From Ottelia alismoides (lineage: Eukaryota > Streptophyta > Magnoliopsida > Alismatales > Hydrocharitaceae): a stretch of DNA of 64,000 nt. Shown here piece after piece: positions 12,541-23,503 of this stretch (position 1 is its first letter; every line of letters starts with the position of its first letter). Made by a program: the position numbers and the translations under genes. The stretch lies in NCBI GenBank assembly GCA_037367405.1, contig JAZKJV010009320.1:806001-870000 (forward strand), given 5' to 3'. Under the pieces are notes generated by a model. The model did no database searches. It was not told where the DNA came from and saw nothing but the letters and a program-made list of their open reading frames with translations.

Positions 12541-12820
12541 AATTATCAGATCGAGGCATGTCGTCATCGATTGATTGATTCACGAGAGAGGGAGAGAGAA
12601 CAAGAGAGGGATGTGAGAATGGGAAGGGGGCTCCTGATGTCGAGATTCCGATGTCAATTCTTTTCCCCTCCCTATGGAAGGTCTATATAGGTCGTAAGCC
12701 CTCGCATCGTCCTCTCCCTTCCTCCATGCCTGAGTGGTTAGGCTCGTCATGAGACTCGGTCTTTTGCAACCGCCATCAGCAGTTTTGACCACTCGATCAT
12801 CCATGAGACCGGTGCTAACA
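12541..12820 (-). repeat. 3' LTR of Copia F (left end not determined)
   Basis: On the minus strand it starts TGTTAGCACCGG at 12820, immediately after the PPT. It contains a TATA-like CTATATAG at 12683-12690, a CT-rich leader and AG-rich runs near 12580-12620. The terminal CA could not be fixed because the 5' LTR copy is not recognisable. Confidence 0.55.
12683..12690 (-). promoter_or_regulatory. TATA-like box in LTR of Copia F
   Basis: CTATATAG about 130 bases into the LTR, followed on the minus strand by a purine/pyrimidine-skewed leader. Likely the U3 core promoter. Confidence 0.4.
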
Positions 12821-12830
12821 TCTCCCGCTT
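12821..12830 (-). promoter_or_regulatory. Polypurine tract of Copia F
   Basis: Minus-strand AAGCGGGAGA abutting TGTTAGC. Typical plant Copia PPT position at the 3' LTR edge. Confidence 0.7.
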
Positions 12831-12926
12831 GACCACAGTGGTCAAAGCTTTTACACTCCCACTATTCATGTATGTATAGAGATGTCTGCATTGAGATTCA
12901 TTATTCATGAAAACATCTTCTGTGAC

Positions 12927-13500
12927 TCATGCATTCCTGAGTCCCATTAGACCAACACGTTTATTGTAAGTGCTAGCTACAATTTCCTTGGTTAGGAAAT
13001 CAACCAACATATCACTTGTAGGTATATAGGTTACCGTTATTTCTTGTTTTGCCTCTATATCTTGTATACAGTGATATTGGATTTCAATGTATTTTCCATT
13101 AGAACTATTAGTCCCATTGTTAATCAAGCTTATTGCAGCTTGATTATCACAATACATTTCAATTGATCTTTTGACCAATTCTAGGATAAAGTCTTCTAAA
13201 AAATATTTAATCCAAACTACATGAGTGGTGTCTATACTACATGCAATATATTCTACCTCATGTGTATGTCTAGATACACATCCTTGTTACTTGCTACCCT
13301 AAGAAACGATTGTTCCACCAAACATGCAAATGTAACCTGATGTAGATTTTCTATCATCTACATCCCCTCTGAAATCTCATCAGAGTATCCTACTACTTTA
13401 AGTGATTCAGCTTGATACACCAGTTTCAGATGCACAGTCCCTTTCAGATATCGAAGAATCTTCTTTACAGCTTCTCAATGTGTTGGTCCAAGATTAGTTT
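12927..13500 (-). pseudogene. Copia F RNase H remnant
   Basis: The frame 13178-12927 contains MYCDNQAAISLINNG, with the RNase H CDNQAAI motif. It is followed by the C-terminal His-containing segment (KYIEIQYHCIQD) and VTYIPTSDMLVDFLTKE, the standard Copia RNase H end. Upstream pieces to about 13500 are in other frames. The domain degrades the RNA of the RNA-DNA hybrid during reverse transcription. It is broken from RT by stops and frameshifts. Confidence 0.85.
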
Positions 13501-14500
13501 GATATCTACTGACTAGGCTAACTGGATAAGCCAAGTCAGGACGAGTACACATCATTGCATACATCATACTTCCCACTGCTTGTGCATATGGAATTCTCAA
13601 AGGTTTCCGACCTTTCTAGGATATTGACTCTTACCGAATCTCGTTCCAAGTATAAACGGTGTAGGTATGGAGTGCTATTGTGCATTCCAAATCTCTTTAA
13701 TACAGTATGCAAATATTTTTCTTGACTAAGACTCGATATCTTTGAGTCTATGTCTCTTATAATGTGAATTCTAAGAACATAAGATGCTTTGCCCATGTCC
13801 TTCATTTCAAATTCACTGCTCAGTTTCTCTTTAATTTCATTGAGCATCCATATGTCATTACCCGTGAGTAGAATATCATCTACATATAATGACATGATAA
13901 CAAACTTGCTCCCACTTTTCGTGATATATACACAATTATCCAACTTATTTGTAACAAATCCAAATTGGATAATTCTCATGAAACTTGAGATACAGTTGCC
14001 GTGAAGCCTGTTTCAAGTATAGAATGACTTTCTTAACTTATAAATCCTTTTCTCCTGACCTTCAACCTAAAAATCATCAAGTTGTCGCTTATAAATATCC
14101 TCTCTTAATTCTCCATTAAGTAATGTTGTCTTCACGTCCACTTGGAATAATTCTAAATCCATATATGCGACTATAGCTAAGATTATCTGAATCGATGCGA
14201 ACTTAAAAACCGGATAGTAGGTTTCTTGAAAGTCTATTACAGTATGCTGAATATAACCATTGCCAACTAATCTTGCTTTGTATTTATCTACAATACTGTC
14301 AACTCATTATTTTTTCATGAATACCCACTTACATCTTATATATTACCTACCTTCTAGCAAATCACATAATTACCATACATTGTTTCACTCAACTGAATCC
14401 AACTTATCCCTCATGATGACCGTCCATGATTCTGACTCGTTCGAAGCTATTGCTTCGTTAAAGGATATGGGATCTGTATAATCAGCTACATCCTCGTCTA
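13501..14500 (-). pseudogene. Copia F reverse transcriptase remnant
   Basis: The catalytic segment SLYVDDILLTGND is intact at about 13860-13900, within the open frame 13979-13536. Further N-terminal pieces include PISFNEAIASNESESW near 14430-14490, a 'YKARLVGNGY'-like part, and 'VDVKTTLLNGEL' around 14130. Downstream, in a shifted frame, YAQAVGSMMYAMMCTRPDLA appears near 13530-13600. The domain would copy element RNA into cDNA in virus-like particles. Multiple stops and at least two frameshifts make it a pseudogene. Confidence 0.88.
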
Positions 14501-14899
14501 CGGTGTAACATGACGCCTCACATCCATAGAAATGATAATCTTCCATCCATGCAGATCGTTTTAGGTCTCTTGTTGCGGATTATACTTGCGGGTTGTGTGG
14601 ATTCACCCCCTTCCTCTAAAGGATCATCATTAACCATAGGTTCGTTCTCTATATATGGATGATTAGTGTCATCTACTAATTCTTGTCTTATCTCCAAGTT
14701 GTCTTCATTGTCCTGTAGGACAATTAGAGGATCTTATTCCTCAAATTCTAAATCCCTTTCTTGATCGATTTGAAGGAAAGTTGCAATGTGACTTTCGATC
14801 AGACCTTTAGTTTCATGGAAGAACCTATATCCTCTAGAATGTTCATTATATCCAAAATTTGCACTTTAATATCTTGAAGTCTAGCTTGTCTCTAAGCTG

Positions 14900-15560
14900 A
14901 CTTGGTACCAAGACATGTGTAACACATCCTCATTTTTGGAGACGACCCAACTCAGATTTTCTACCATTCCAAATTTCATGTGGCGTTACTGACTTGGTGG
15001 GAATCCGATTCTGCATATAGTTAGCTGTCAACACCGCTTCCCCCCAAAATTTCTTTGAGAGACTTGAGTGTGACAACATACATCTAACTGCATTTATCAG
15101 AGTTCTATTTTTCTTTCAGCTACACTATTTTGTTGTGGTGTATAAGATATTGCAGTCTGCCTACAAATGCCTACTTGAATGTAGTATTCCTCAAACTCCT
15201 TTAAGGTATATTCCACACCTCTATCGGTTCTGAGGGTCTTAATTAATTTTCCCAATTTGCTCTCTACTTCTGTCTTATATCTATTAGATATTTCAAAGAC
15301 TTCTGCCTTTATTCCAAAGATATAGACATAAGAGAACTTATAATAGTCATCGATGAATGTTATAAAGTATTCCTTGTTTCTATGTGTATTGAGACTCAAT
15401 GGTCCTCATATCTGGATGGATCGAGCCTAATCATTCCTTTGATTGGCTTCCTATCGAGAAGGGTTTTCTCATCATTTTTCCAATCAAACAATGTTCACAA
15501 GACAACATCCTTGCACCCGTAATCTTAGGTAGAAGATCATATTTGATTATTTGGTCCATT
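14900..15560 (-). pseudogene. Copia F integrase remnant
   Basis: The zinc-binding part is CEHCLIGKM (C-x2-C) near 15500, pairing with WHMGLDHLG (H-x4-H) from the adjoining segment. The catalytic core in 15399-15097 has FITFIDDYYKF (first Asp), LRTDRGVEY (second Asp) and TPQQNSVAERK (Glu), giving the D,D-35-E arrangement. The usual NGVAERK is NSVAERK. A later piece near 14940-14990 (PHEIWNGRKSELGRL) matches the segment after the core. The enzyme joins cDNA to host DNA. A stop lies just upstream of the core. Confidence 0.88.
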
Positions 15561-15845
15561 AGAATTTCCTAGATGATCTAGTCCCATATGCCATAAATCA
15601 AAATTTGATGAATAACATAGAGTATACTCAGAAGCCACATTCATTGATTCACTAGAATTTATTACAAGAAGACAAAACTGGTCATGTTCGGGTACAAATT
15701 TTCTGATAGTATAGACCTTCTTATTCTTTCCTATGGATACACGTTTATTATAAAACCGAACTTCAAAGTCTTTATTGAGCAACACAGGAACAGATACGAG
15801 GTTTCGACGAATTCCTGGAGCATATAGTACATCCTAAAATACCAT
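15537..15845 (-). pseudogene. Copia F protease-end / GAG-pre-integrase segment
   Basis: Part of the frame 15785-15537 reads VLLNKDFEVRFYNKR, preceded in another frame by 'LYAPGIRRNLVS'. These are typical of the end of Copia protease and the linker to integrase. The frame ends with the LWHMGLDHLG zinc-binding start of the pre-integrase domain. No intact D[ST]G protease site was located. Confidence 0.7.
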
Positions 15846-16760
15846 TATGCTATTGCCCAGGTCAAGCATGTCCCAACACCTTCAAGATCCAAGTAGGTGT
15901 TGTTTCCCATGAAGATCCTATGTTCCCCTTTCTTCAACTCCTTAAAGTTTGCAAGCCCCTCCTTTATCTTAGTATTCAATTTTCTTCTTGTCTTTATTTT
16001 CAAGTATTTTAGAATTTCCTGACTTCTTCTTGTTGGTGCAATTGACCTTGAAATGATCATATTTGTCGCACCCGTAGCATGGGTCATGTAGGTATTTCCC
16101 ACTTTTCCTTTTAAATCAGCCTTAGAGGGTCCTAGTCTTTTCGTTGTGTGCACCACATTTGCTTCTTCTTCCTCCTCGACCCCAAAGATCTCGGTTTTTG
16201 ATCTTTTCTTTGAGAGGTCTTGCTTGATCGCCAGATGTGTAAGTAGATCCATCACACTCTTGATGTTGTTGCTCATCCTCAAGGATGTGGCAACCTTGTT
16301 GAATGACGATCGGAGACTTCCTAGAATGGTTGCTATTTGCATCCTCTCTGGAATTATGCATTCAGCGGCTGCTAGATCCCATGCCATCGCTATCATCTTG
16401 TTCGCGTGCGCGAGGACGCTTTCAGATTCCTTCATTCTGCACGAGCAACACTTGTGTAGAAGAGGTTGTACGCTCACATAGTGATATTTCTCATTAACCG
16501 TAGTCCAGAGTTCATATGTTGATTTGTAAGTCTCGAAGATCTAAATCAGAGTCAACTCCATATTGGTCAGCATAAAATTTCTAGCCATATTATCTGTTTT
16601 CTCCCACTGTTCATGGGACCTAATTTTTTCCACAGTTGGATTATAAGATATTGTAGGATTGGATTTATCTATAATGGAGTGTATGCTATCATGTAACAGG
16701 CCAAAGTAGATCTTTCTACTCCACAGTTCATAATCTTGCTTGTCATATTTGATCTAATGA
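15845..16760 (-). pseudogene. Copia F gag with zinc knuckle, frameshifted
   Basis: The gag (UBN2-type) region starts near 16760 with pieces such as DLYFGLLHDSIHSIID and NMARNFMLTNMEL, then continues in 16477-15845 with ESVLAHANKMIAMAWDLAAA and LRSSFNKVATSLR. A CCHC zinc knuckle (CYGCDKYDHFKVNC, C-x2-C-x4-H-x4-C) lies near 16040-16085 in a different frame, so a frameshift occurred just before it. Gag packages the element RNA. The fragment is non-functional because of stops and the shift. Confidence 0.82.
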
Positions 16761-16770
16761 AATAAATATA

Positions 16771-18838
16771 GGATTGGTATGCGATTAAGCAAATTAATGA
16801 AGGTATTTTTAAAAAAACTTAATAACAATCACAGACTAACTTGTTTTAGTATCTTAATCAAAGAAGATTAAAAAACCAATATAAGTTTGTACAACTTAAT
16901 AACAATGGTAACAGTCGTGAGGGAAAAAAGTTTTTTAAACAACGAGACAATGTATTGATATATCCAAGTAAACAAACAAGCAATATATATCTTGTTTTTT
17001 AAAAGCAAAATAGCAAAAAATGAACGATTAATAAAACTTTGATTAAACTAATTTTACCACAAAAAACAACTTCAGCAAAAAAAGACTACAAAAAATCCAA
17101 AAGAACGAAACCCCTTCCTCTTTTAATTAATGTCCCGGAGGTGTGGACCCTTTTCTTTGTGAACTTGTGGGCTCCTCTTTATTTTTTTTTAATGGACGTC
17201 CAAGAGGTGTGTTGCAAAGATAAAAAAAAGAAAGCTTAAATCTTATTTAAAACAATAGAAGATACCCTTTTTTAATAAAAAGAATGGGATGAGGATTGCA
17301 AATGCCCCTTTAATCCTATCTCCACAAGCATGACACAAAGCCCAAAAAACAAATAAAACAGCGAGACCTATGTCACCCTTTTAGGGTTTTGGGGAAAAAC
17401 TTGGCAGCGGCAACGAACGACAAGTTTCGTGCGGAAAAATGGAGACCGGCGTTGAACTATGATGCCATCGGATCCGGGCACCCACTTACGACGCATTTAC
17501 GTTATTATATTCACAAACGATCTCATTAAGTTATTGAAAATCAGGGAAAATTTTTTGCATTTTGCTTTTGCATATGACATTCAATCCACATTCACAACCA
17601 TAGAATCAACAAAGACATGTGCCACCATAATTCATTTCATTAATTTTCATATTCTCATACATGTATAAAAGAGATGACAGTGTATACATATATCCCAAGA
17701 TATATACATTTAGAGAAAGAAAACATTTATAATATGAGCGAATAAAAAAGTACAACAAAAGGAATTGTACCATCTAGAATATACCCGATCTCCAGGAATC
17801 ATCAACGCTACTGAGATGCAGGCTGCTTGCCAGTCACATATAAAAGGAAGAACAGTCATCAGCAAGTGATGGTACTTCCATATGTCATATTATTAAAATA
17901 AACATGCATTTAATGTGTTCAAAAGAAAGCAAATAGACAGGCATTTGTGAACTTAAAATTACCACTACCTACATAGAAAATTGTTTTCAAATTAATATGC
18001 ATGCACTTCCCTTTTATTACTCATTATCCCAATATTTCCCATTTATAACATTTTCCTATAGTAATTGAGGTCAGTAAATATATGTTGTTTACTTATCATT
18101 GAGATCGGGTTATGGATCTTAAAAATGAGTTAGTGAGGTGATGCTTTATTTTACTCTTAATTTATTTATGATGGAAAGGATAATATATTAATCGGGTTTT
18201 CAATTCTATCTATTTTTTCAAGTCTAGTGAATAGTTTGTAGTCTTGGTCTATGTATAACCTCACACTATGACTCTAAGGCATGAATAATACCTTATAGTT
18301 GGGGTGCCTCCGTAGGCATGTCGTGTTGTGTAATGCATATATCTAAGTTCCCAACACCTCCATTAGTTTATAGAAATTTTGAATCCAACTTCATTATAAT
18401 TAATTCTAACCAACACAACTCATCATTGTTTTTAACTCTCATCCAATATACATTATAACCCATTCAACTTTGATTGTAACTCCTCCAATCCTCATCTATA
18501 GCCATTTCAAATTTAGCTCGAAATGATCAGATTTCATCTTGAAATTTAGATGTACAATGCCAAGTCTGTTGGCGGAAAGTAAGTAAAACTCAAGCGGTGA
18601 GGTAGCCTCCTAAGAGGCTCTTCCATCTCGCCCTCTAATTGGAAGTGTGGTACAATAGAGGAAAAGGTCTACTCCAAAACTATGCCCTGGAGACGGGTGA
18701 GAGAGACTCTCCAGAAAAGTCACTCTAGAAAAATGGCCTGACTAGTATGGGCTAACGAGCTCGTACGAAAAACTAAAACCGAGGATCCCCGTATGGGTAT
18801 CCTAAAACAGAGGGTCAGCAGACTGGTCAAAAGTCAGG
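16771..18838. other. Unassigned region between Copia F and Copia A
   Basis: 16771-17300 is AT-rich and may be a diverged leader of F. Around 17350-17480 a 'GGCAGCGGCAACGAACGAC' segment on the plus strand resembles material found at Copia LTR ends, but no partner repeat was identified. 17480-18540 is AT-rich without visible genes. 18540-18838 is GC-richer (AAAACTCAAGCGGTGAGGT...) and forms the left flank of element A. No supported gene. Confidence 0.4.
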
Positions 18839-19409
18839 ATCCTTGAAGGATATGAGGAGATCCTTAAGTACATCACGGAAGCGTGAGGATCGCATCGTAT
18901 GCGATCGGGAGTGACTGATCGTACTAGTTGCTCGAGGCAGCGGAATTAAAAAAAATTCATGCGATGAAACCACATGATCCAAGAACACTTCTCGAATTGT
19001 TTCATCTAAACCACAAACAAGTATTAAGGTTACCTCTTAAAGCGTGGTTGCGATCAAAACTCTAAACGAAGTGACCTCCTGTCTCAAGTCCGATCCGACA
19101 GAGGAGACGCTTGCGAGCGTGTTGATGAAACACGTGCTTCTCGCAATCCATATTGATGATCCAGCAGCGGATCTCCTGATCTCGATACACGAGATCCGAC
19201 GTCTTCATCACGATTGAGACCGAAGGAGACGGAGATCCACGAGCAAACGATCGGGCAGCGTAACGACGACGCTACGGTGATGGAGACTCTCTCTAGGGCA
19301 TCCATGGTGGACGACCACATGAGAGAGAGAGAGAGTGGGCGTAGAGAGAAAGAGAGAGACAGTGAGACTTATGTTCTCATTAGCATATGAAGATCAAGGG
19401 ATGCCCTTC

Positions 19410-19417
19410 TATTTATA
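19410..19417 (-). promoter_or_regulatory. TATA box of Copia A 3' LTR
   Basis: Minus-strand TATAAATA, followed by GAAGGGCATCCC. The same box is at 56370-56377 in the 5' LTR. Confidence 0.55.
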
Positions 19418-20120
19418 ATATTTTGGGATCTATGGATCTCAATCCATGGGCAACACAAATACAATGGCTCACATTGATTTGTGTTTCTTTTAATGGCCAA
19501 GATTTATATTGGTAAAAACCAACAATAATTAATTTAAAAAAATCAAATATATATTGAATATAATTTGATTTATATCAAATAAATCTCCATTAGATAATTA
19601 GGAAGGAGGCAAGCCTCCTTCCACAAGATGAGTGGACGACCACCATATTCCATATGGAATTGTAGTCGTCCACCCTCTATATGAGGAAGGTGGCTTTCCT
19701 TTCCTTATTACATGAGATTACATTATCTCATGATTCTCTCCAATATTTGCAACAACTTTTGTTGCAAATTATTTCACAAAAATAAATCCAATTTATTTTA
19801 TGAACATTGCAATCATACCATTGAAAATTTGTGAGTCATATTCACAACTCAAAATAAAATGTGAACTACATTTTCAATTAATTGTCCAATGTGAATCCAA
19901 TTCACGTCAACATTTAATTAACAAATGTAAATTACAAATAGCTCTCTCTCTTATATATTATAAATGACATTCATAATATATATGATTAATATGGATAGTG
20001 TTATTTACATTATTCATATTCATGATAATTAAATCACATTTAATCATTTTGGATCTCTTATTTTCATGTGCCCAAATAATATGAATCACATTCACATTAT
20101 TCATATCATTAATAATTAAA

Positions 20121-21287
20121 GGGATGTTTACACTCATAACCCTGAGTACTCTTGCAATAACATTCATAACCCTGCTTAATCGTGAATTACATGAGAAACC
20201 CCGAGTAATGGTTAACTCTTACATGACATACCCTTGTGTCATATTCCGTTTGAGATACCCGTTAATTTTGATGGTTTCCGTTACAAAAAGACAAAATTAT
20301 CCCTAAAACTCATTCTTATTTACAATAACATGCCATTGTTGTTGTCTGTATCACAATCACCCCCACCATGTCCGCCGTCGAGCTCCTCCTGGAACCCCCC
20401 ACGCCCGCGTCACTGCCGTCGAGCTGTCCTCGAAGGCCTTCCGTGCCATTCTGTCCCCGCTGCCGCTTTTTGTTGCTACCCTGGTCGACCACTCCTCGAG
20501 CTGGAGCCCCCCTTCCCCATGTGGTTTTCTCCTTTCCTGCTCGAACTGGAACTGATCCCCGCTCTGCAACCCCCACCACGGTCAAAGCGACCACGTCCTC
20601 CCTGCCGCCCCTGCAACCCCGTCCGCCTGCGGTCTGCTCCCTTTGACCCCACACACCTGCGGTCCCTCCCTTGCAAAGGCCCCCGCGACAGACCCGCGTG
20701 AAAGCCCCCCCCCCCCCCCCCCCTCGCCCTCGACAGAAGGCCCCCGCCCCGTCCGCCAGCGGTATGCTTCCCTCGAGCCCACATGCCTGCAGTCCCTCCC
20801 CTGCAAAGGCCCCCGTGACAGACCCGTGTGAAAGCCCCCCCTGCCGTCTGCCTCCCCTGTGACCCTGTCCCCCCACGACAGAAGCCCTCCTCTCTCCGCG
20901 GTCCGCTCTCTTCGACCACCCGCTCGCGTCACCCGCCAGAGGGGCCAAAGCCCCCCGCAGAGCTCCCCCCCCCAGCGGATGACCTGCAGATGCCCCCTCC
21001 CTCCACCCCACCACGACAACCAAGGCCCCGCACCCTGCGAGCCGCCCCTGTCAACAACGCTGTGCAAGGAGAAAGATGTTGGATTTTTTTATTTAGGTTA
21101 ATCTCAACCGTTAGATTGTTGATCGGTTAGATTGACTCAACCATCTGGTTGAGTTAATGAGGTAAAGTAACGGAAGGTTATACATGTAAGAAGACATAAT
21201 TATTCAAGGTCCTGCGCATAATTTGTGATTACACAGGGTTGTGAATGTTTTAGCGAGAGTACTCAGGGTTATGGGGGTAAAAATCCC
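20121..21287. mobile_element. Mutator-like element 1 (non-autonomous, GC-rich interior)
   Basis: The terminal inverted repeats begin GGGATGTTTAC on the left and GGGATTTTTACC (complement of the right end), share CATAACCCTGAGTACTCT, and remain similar for about 100 bp. The flanking 9-bp duplication ATAATTAAA (20112-20120 and 21288-21296) is exact. The other A LTR at about 58004-58016 has a single uninterrupted copy, the empty site. Long TIRs and a 9-bp duplication define the Mutator superfamily. There is no transposase. The interior (about 20350-21070) is very GC-rich, includes a run of 19 C and a 130-bp tandem duplication, and resembles a Pack-MULE cargo. The long frames on both strands of the interior are products of GC skew. 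Confidence 0.9.
20617..20877. repeat. Tandem duplication (about 130 bp period) in MULE 1
   Basis: Units starting at 20617 and 20747 both read CCCCGTCCGCC, then GCAAAGGCCCCCG and GACAGACCC, with scattered substitutions. A C-run of 19 lies at 20705-20723 in unit 1. Confidence 0.75.
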
Positions 21288-21507
21288 ATAATTAAATCAC
21301 ATTTAATTGTCTTAGATAACTCTCTTTATAATATGAATCAAATTCATATTATCCATTAAATCACATTTAATTATCCATTTTCTCAATGCTTGGATACTTA
21401 TATCAACAATGAAATTATCCTGAACTCCTTCAAGGATAATGCGCTTTCTCCGCGGATACTTGGAGATAAGGACAGGGTGATTGTATTGTTCCACACATAG
21501 TGACTTG

Positions 21508-22337
21508 TAGGAGTGTAAACGGACCGAACTTGAGGGAACCTATATTTGTTATGTTTAGTTCGTTTATCTAATCGAGCCTAAACTTGTGTTCGGGTTCGGT
21601 TCATTTATTTTCGAACCGAATCCGAATCGAACCTCTTTTTAAACGAATCTAACCTAAACAAATATAGAACTTAAGAATTCTCTAATAAGAGGGGGTGAAA
21701 AGAAAAGAAATGGAAATATATATGTGTATCTACAATTAGAATAAATATTCATTTAGTTTTTTTATTTATCTAACCCATCTTCATCTTTTGAAAAAATTAG
21801 ATTAATAGGAATTCGTCTCTTTGAAAATAGTATAATTATAATATATTTTTACGTCTATTCAGATTGGGATACTGAATAAGAATAATGTGGAGATATTCGA
21901 TAAGTAATGTTTACACTTGTTCTATTGATTTGAAGATAAAGAAGGGAAAAGTACTAGAGACATATATGATGGATGTTGTAAATACGATATGACTATTTAT
22001 TTTTGGATAGTTTATACAGAGATAAAACCTACTTAACCCGTAAATATCTAGTTATCTCTAGACAAAATTCACTTACCCAGGGATAAAAACCACTCATCTT
22101 AAATAAGATCCACTTCTACGGATAAGGATTTGTAAATATGTATATGTGTATGTTTATCGAGCTTTTAACGAATCGAATCTGAGCGAACCTATGATTTTTA
22201 GGTTCGCTTCGTTTATTTAATCGAGCCTAAACTTGTGTTCGGGTTCGGTTCATTTATTTTCGAACCGAATCTGAATCGAACTTTTAACGAGCTGAACATG
22301 AACGAATATCGAACATGAGAATTTTCTTACACCCCTA
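21508..22337. mobile_element. Non-autonomous hAT element
   Basis: It begins TAGGAGTGTAA, and its right end reads TTACACCCCTA (complement TAGGGGTGTAA). The exact 8-bp duplication GTGACTTG flanks it (21500-21507 and 22338-22345). TAGGGGTGTAA-type TIRs with 8-bp duplications are typical of plant hAT elements. At 830 bp it has no transposase. Direct repeats of about 85 bp (around 21556-21640 and 22207-22295, sharing TTGTGTTCGGGTTCGGTTCA) lie just inside each end. The 5' LTR of A retains the empty site near 58221-58236. Confidence 0.9.
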
Positions 22338-23490
22338 GTGACTTGGATATTGAGACCATATCTCAAATCCAGATCTCGGGCCTCTCATAGATGCTTGATT
22401 AAATCAAGACCGTAAATCTAATCTTCTCATTGCATCTGAATCACATTCAGATCAATGTCCAACATTTGGACTAAGATCAGATTACTTCTCTACTGAGAGG
22501 AGTCACTAAAATCCAGACCCGTTTCATCACTCCCTAGGAATGGAAGCATTATGCTTATACAATCGTTTATGATCATATCACCCTCAGGTATTCCCAATAC
22601 ATGTACATCCTGCATACTGGAAGACCCAGAATAAACTCGAAGTATAAGATCAATTTTATACTGTCTACTTCAGGGATTTATCATTAAGTTTCTCATTTAA
22701 CTATTGGAAGTTGGTATCGATTATATACATTCCGAATGTATATATCATACCCATGTATTGATCATATACTTTCCAAAAGTATATATCAAACCTATAAATT
22801 CAGTCAAGCTTCCAAAGAGAAATGACCGTGCACGGAATTTAATTCTCCTAATATCTCATAAGTGAGCCCATGTCTTCCGATTCAGTAACTGAACCTGTAT
22901 GATCCCTTTGAGAGATCGTATTACTCATATGCCCTTGTATGCACACCAGCGCGTCGGTGTATAGACCTTGATTAGGTCATCAACCTATTGGTCTGCCAAA
23001 TGTACATACTCAGACATATAGTAACACATCTGTCTCCGATCAGAGGATGTGTGCCTATATCATGACAACATATGATGTAGGACTTTGGTTATCTCGATCT
23101 CGTTAAGTCAACTCTTTGACCTAACTAATCTGACACCTCCAAATCTCTATTCCCATGCAGAGGACCTGCATCAAGAGGTCGGTCAGATATCAGCCAAGTG
23201 AGAAAGGATTGCCATCTCCTACTCAGGCTGGAGATCATCTCTGAACAATCATTTAATAGTACTTGATGAGTCCTCAATCTAACTCTTTAGATATTCATCC
23301 AAGCACCAACCTTTATGATTCAATAATTGAATCAACAGTTGTATAATCATCAAGATGGCCATGGTACATAACCCTAATTGTACTGAGGGACCTATTATGC
23401 AAATTGGTTATTCTTCATTTCAGATCAGGGAATGATATTCGTAATAACATTTATTGCATAATGGCTTGTTGTGGGCTCGCATGTCCAACA

Positions 23491-23503
23491 ATCTCCCACT
23501 AGC
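23491..23503 (-). promoter_or_regulatory. Polypurine tract of Copia A
   Basis: Minus-strand AGTGGGAGAT abuts the LTR start TGTTGGA. This is the standard plant Copia PPT and fixes the LTR as 3'. Confidence 0.85.

Larger units (their letters stand above)
12541..16770 (-). mobile_element. Copia element F, decayed (gag-PR-IN-RT-RH)
   Basis: Read on the minus strand from about 16760 to 12541, the order is gag with zinc knuckle, protease/pre-integrase, integrase, RT, RNase H, PPT, 3' LTR. This is the Ty1/Copia order, since integrase precedes RT. Stops and frameshifts break every part, so it is not functional. A PPT (minus AAGCGGGAGA) directly precedes the LTR start TGTTAGCACC at 12820. No matching 5' LTR or tRNA-Met PBS was found between 16770 and 18838, so the 5' end is missing or too diverged. 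Confidence 0.85.
18844..23490 (-). repeat. 3' LTR of Copia A, with MULE and hAT insertions
   Basis: On the minus strand it starts TGTTGGACATGCGAGCCC at 23490 and ends ATATCCTTCA at 18844. It aligns by eye over its whole length with 55807-59370, apart from insertions. 20121-21287 (MULE) and 21508-22337 (hAT) are absent from the other LTR, which in turn has its own MULE. Without them it is about 2.65 kb. The U3 region includes a TATA box at 19410-19417 followed by an AG/CT microsatellite-like leader (19310-19370). Confidence 0.93.

Noticed and set aside
16146..16497. Plus-strand frames of 111 and 64 codons
   Set aside because: Antisense shadows of the Copia F gag region.
17350..17480. Candidate 5' LTR end/PBS for Copia F
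   Set aside because: No TGGTATCAGAGC-like PBS and no sequence shared with the 3' LTR at 12541-12820.
20316..21067. Long overlapping open frames on both strands (up to 235 codons)
   Set aside because: They lie in the GC-rich MULE interior, overlap on opposite strands, are Gly/Arg/Pro low complexity and have no domain. Stops are rare simply because of base composition.
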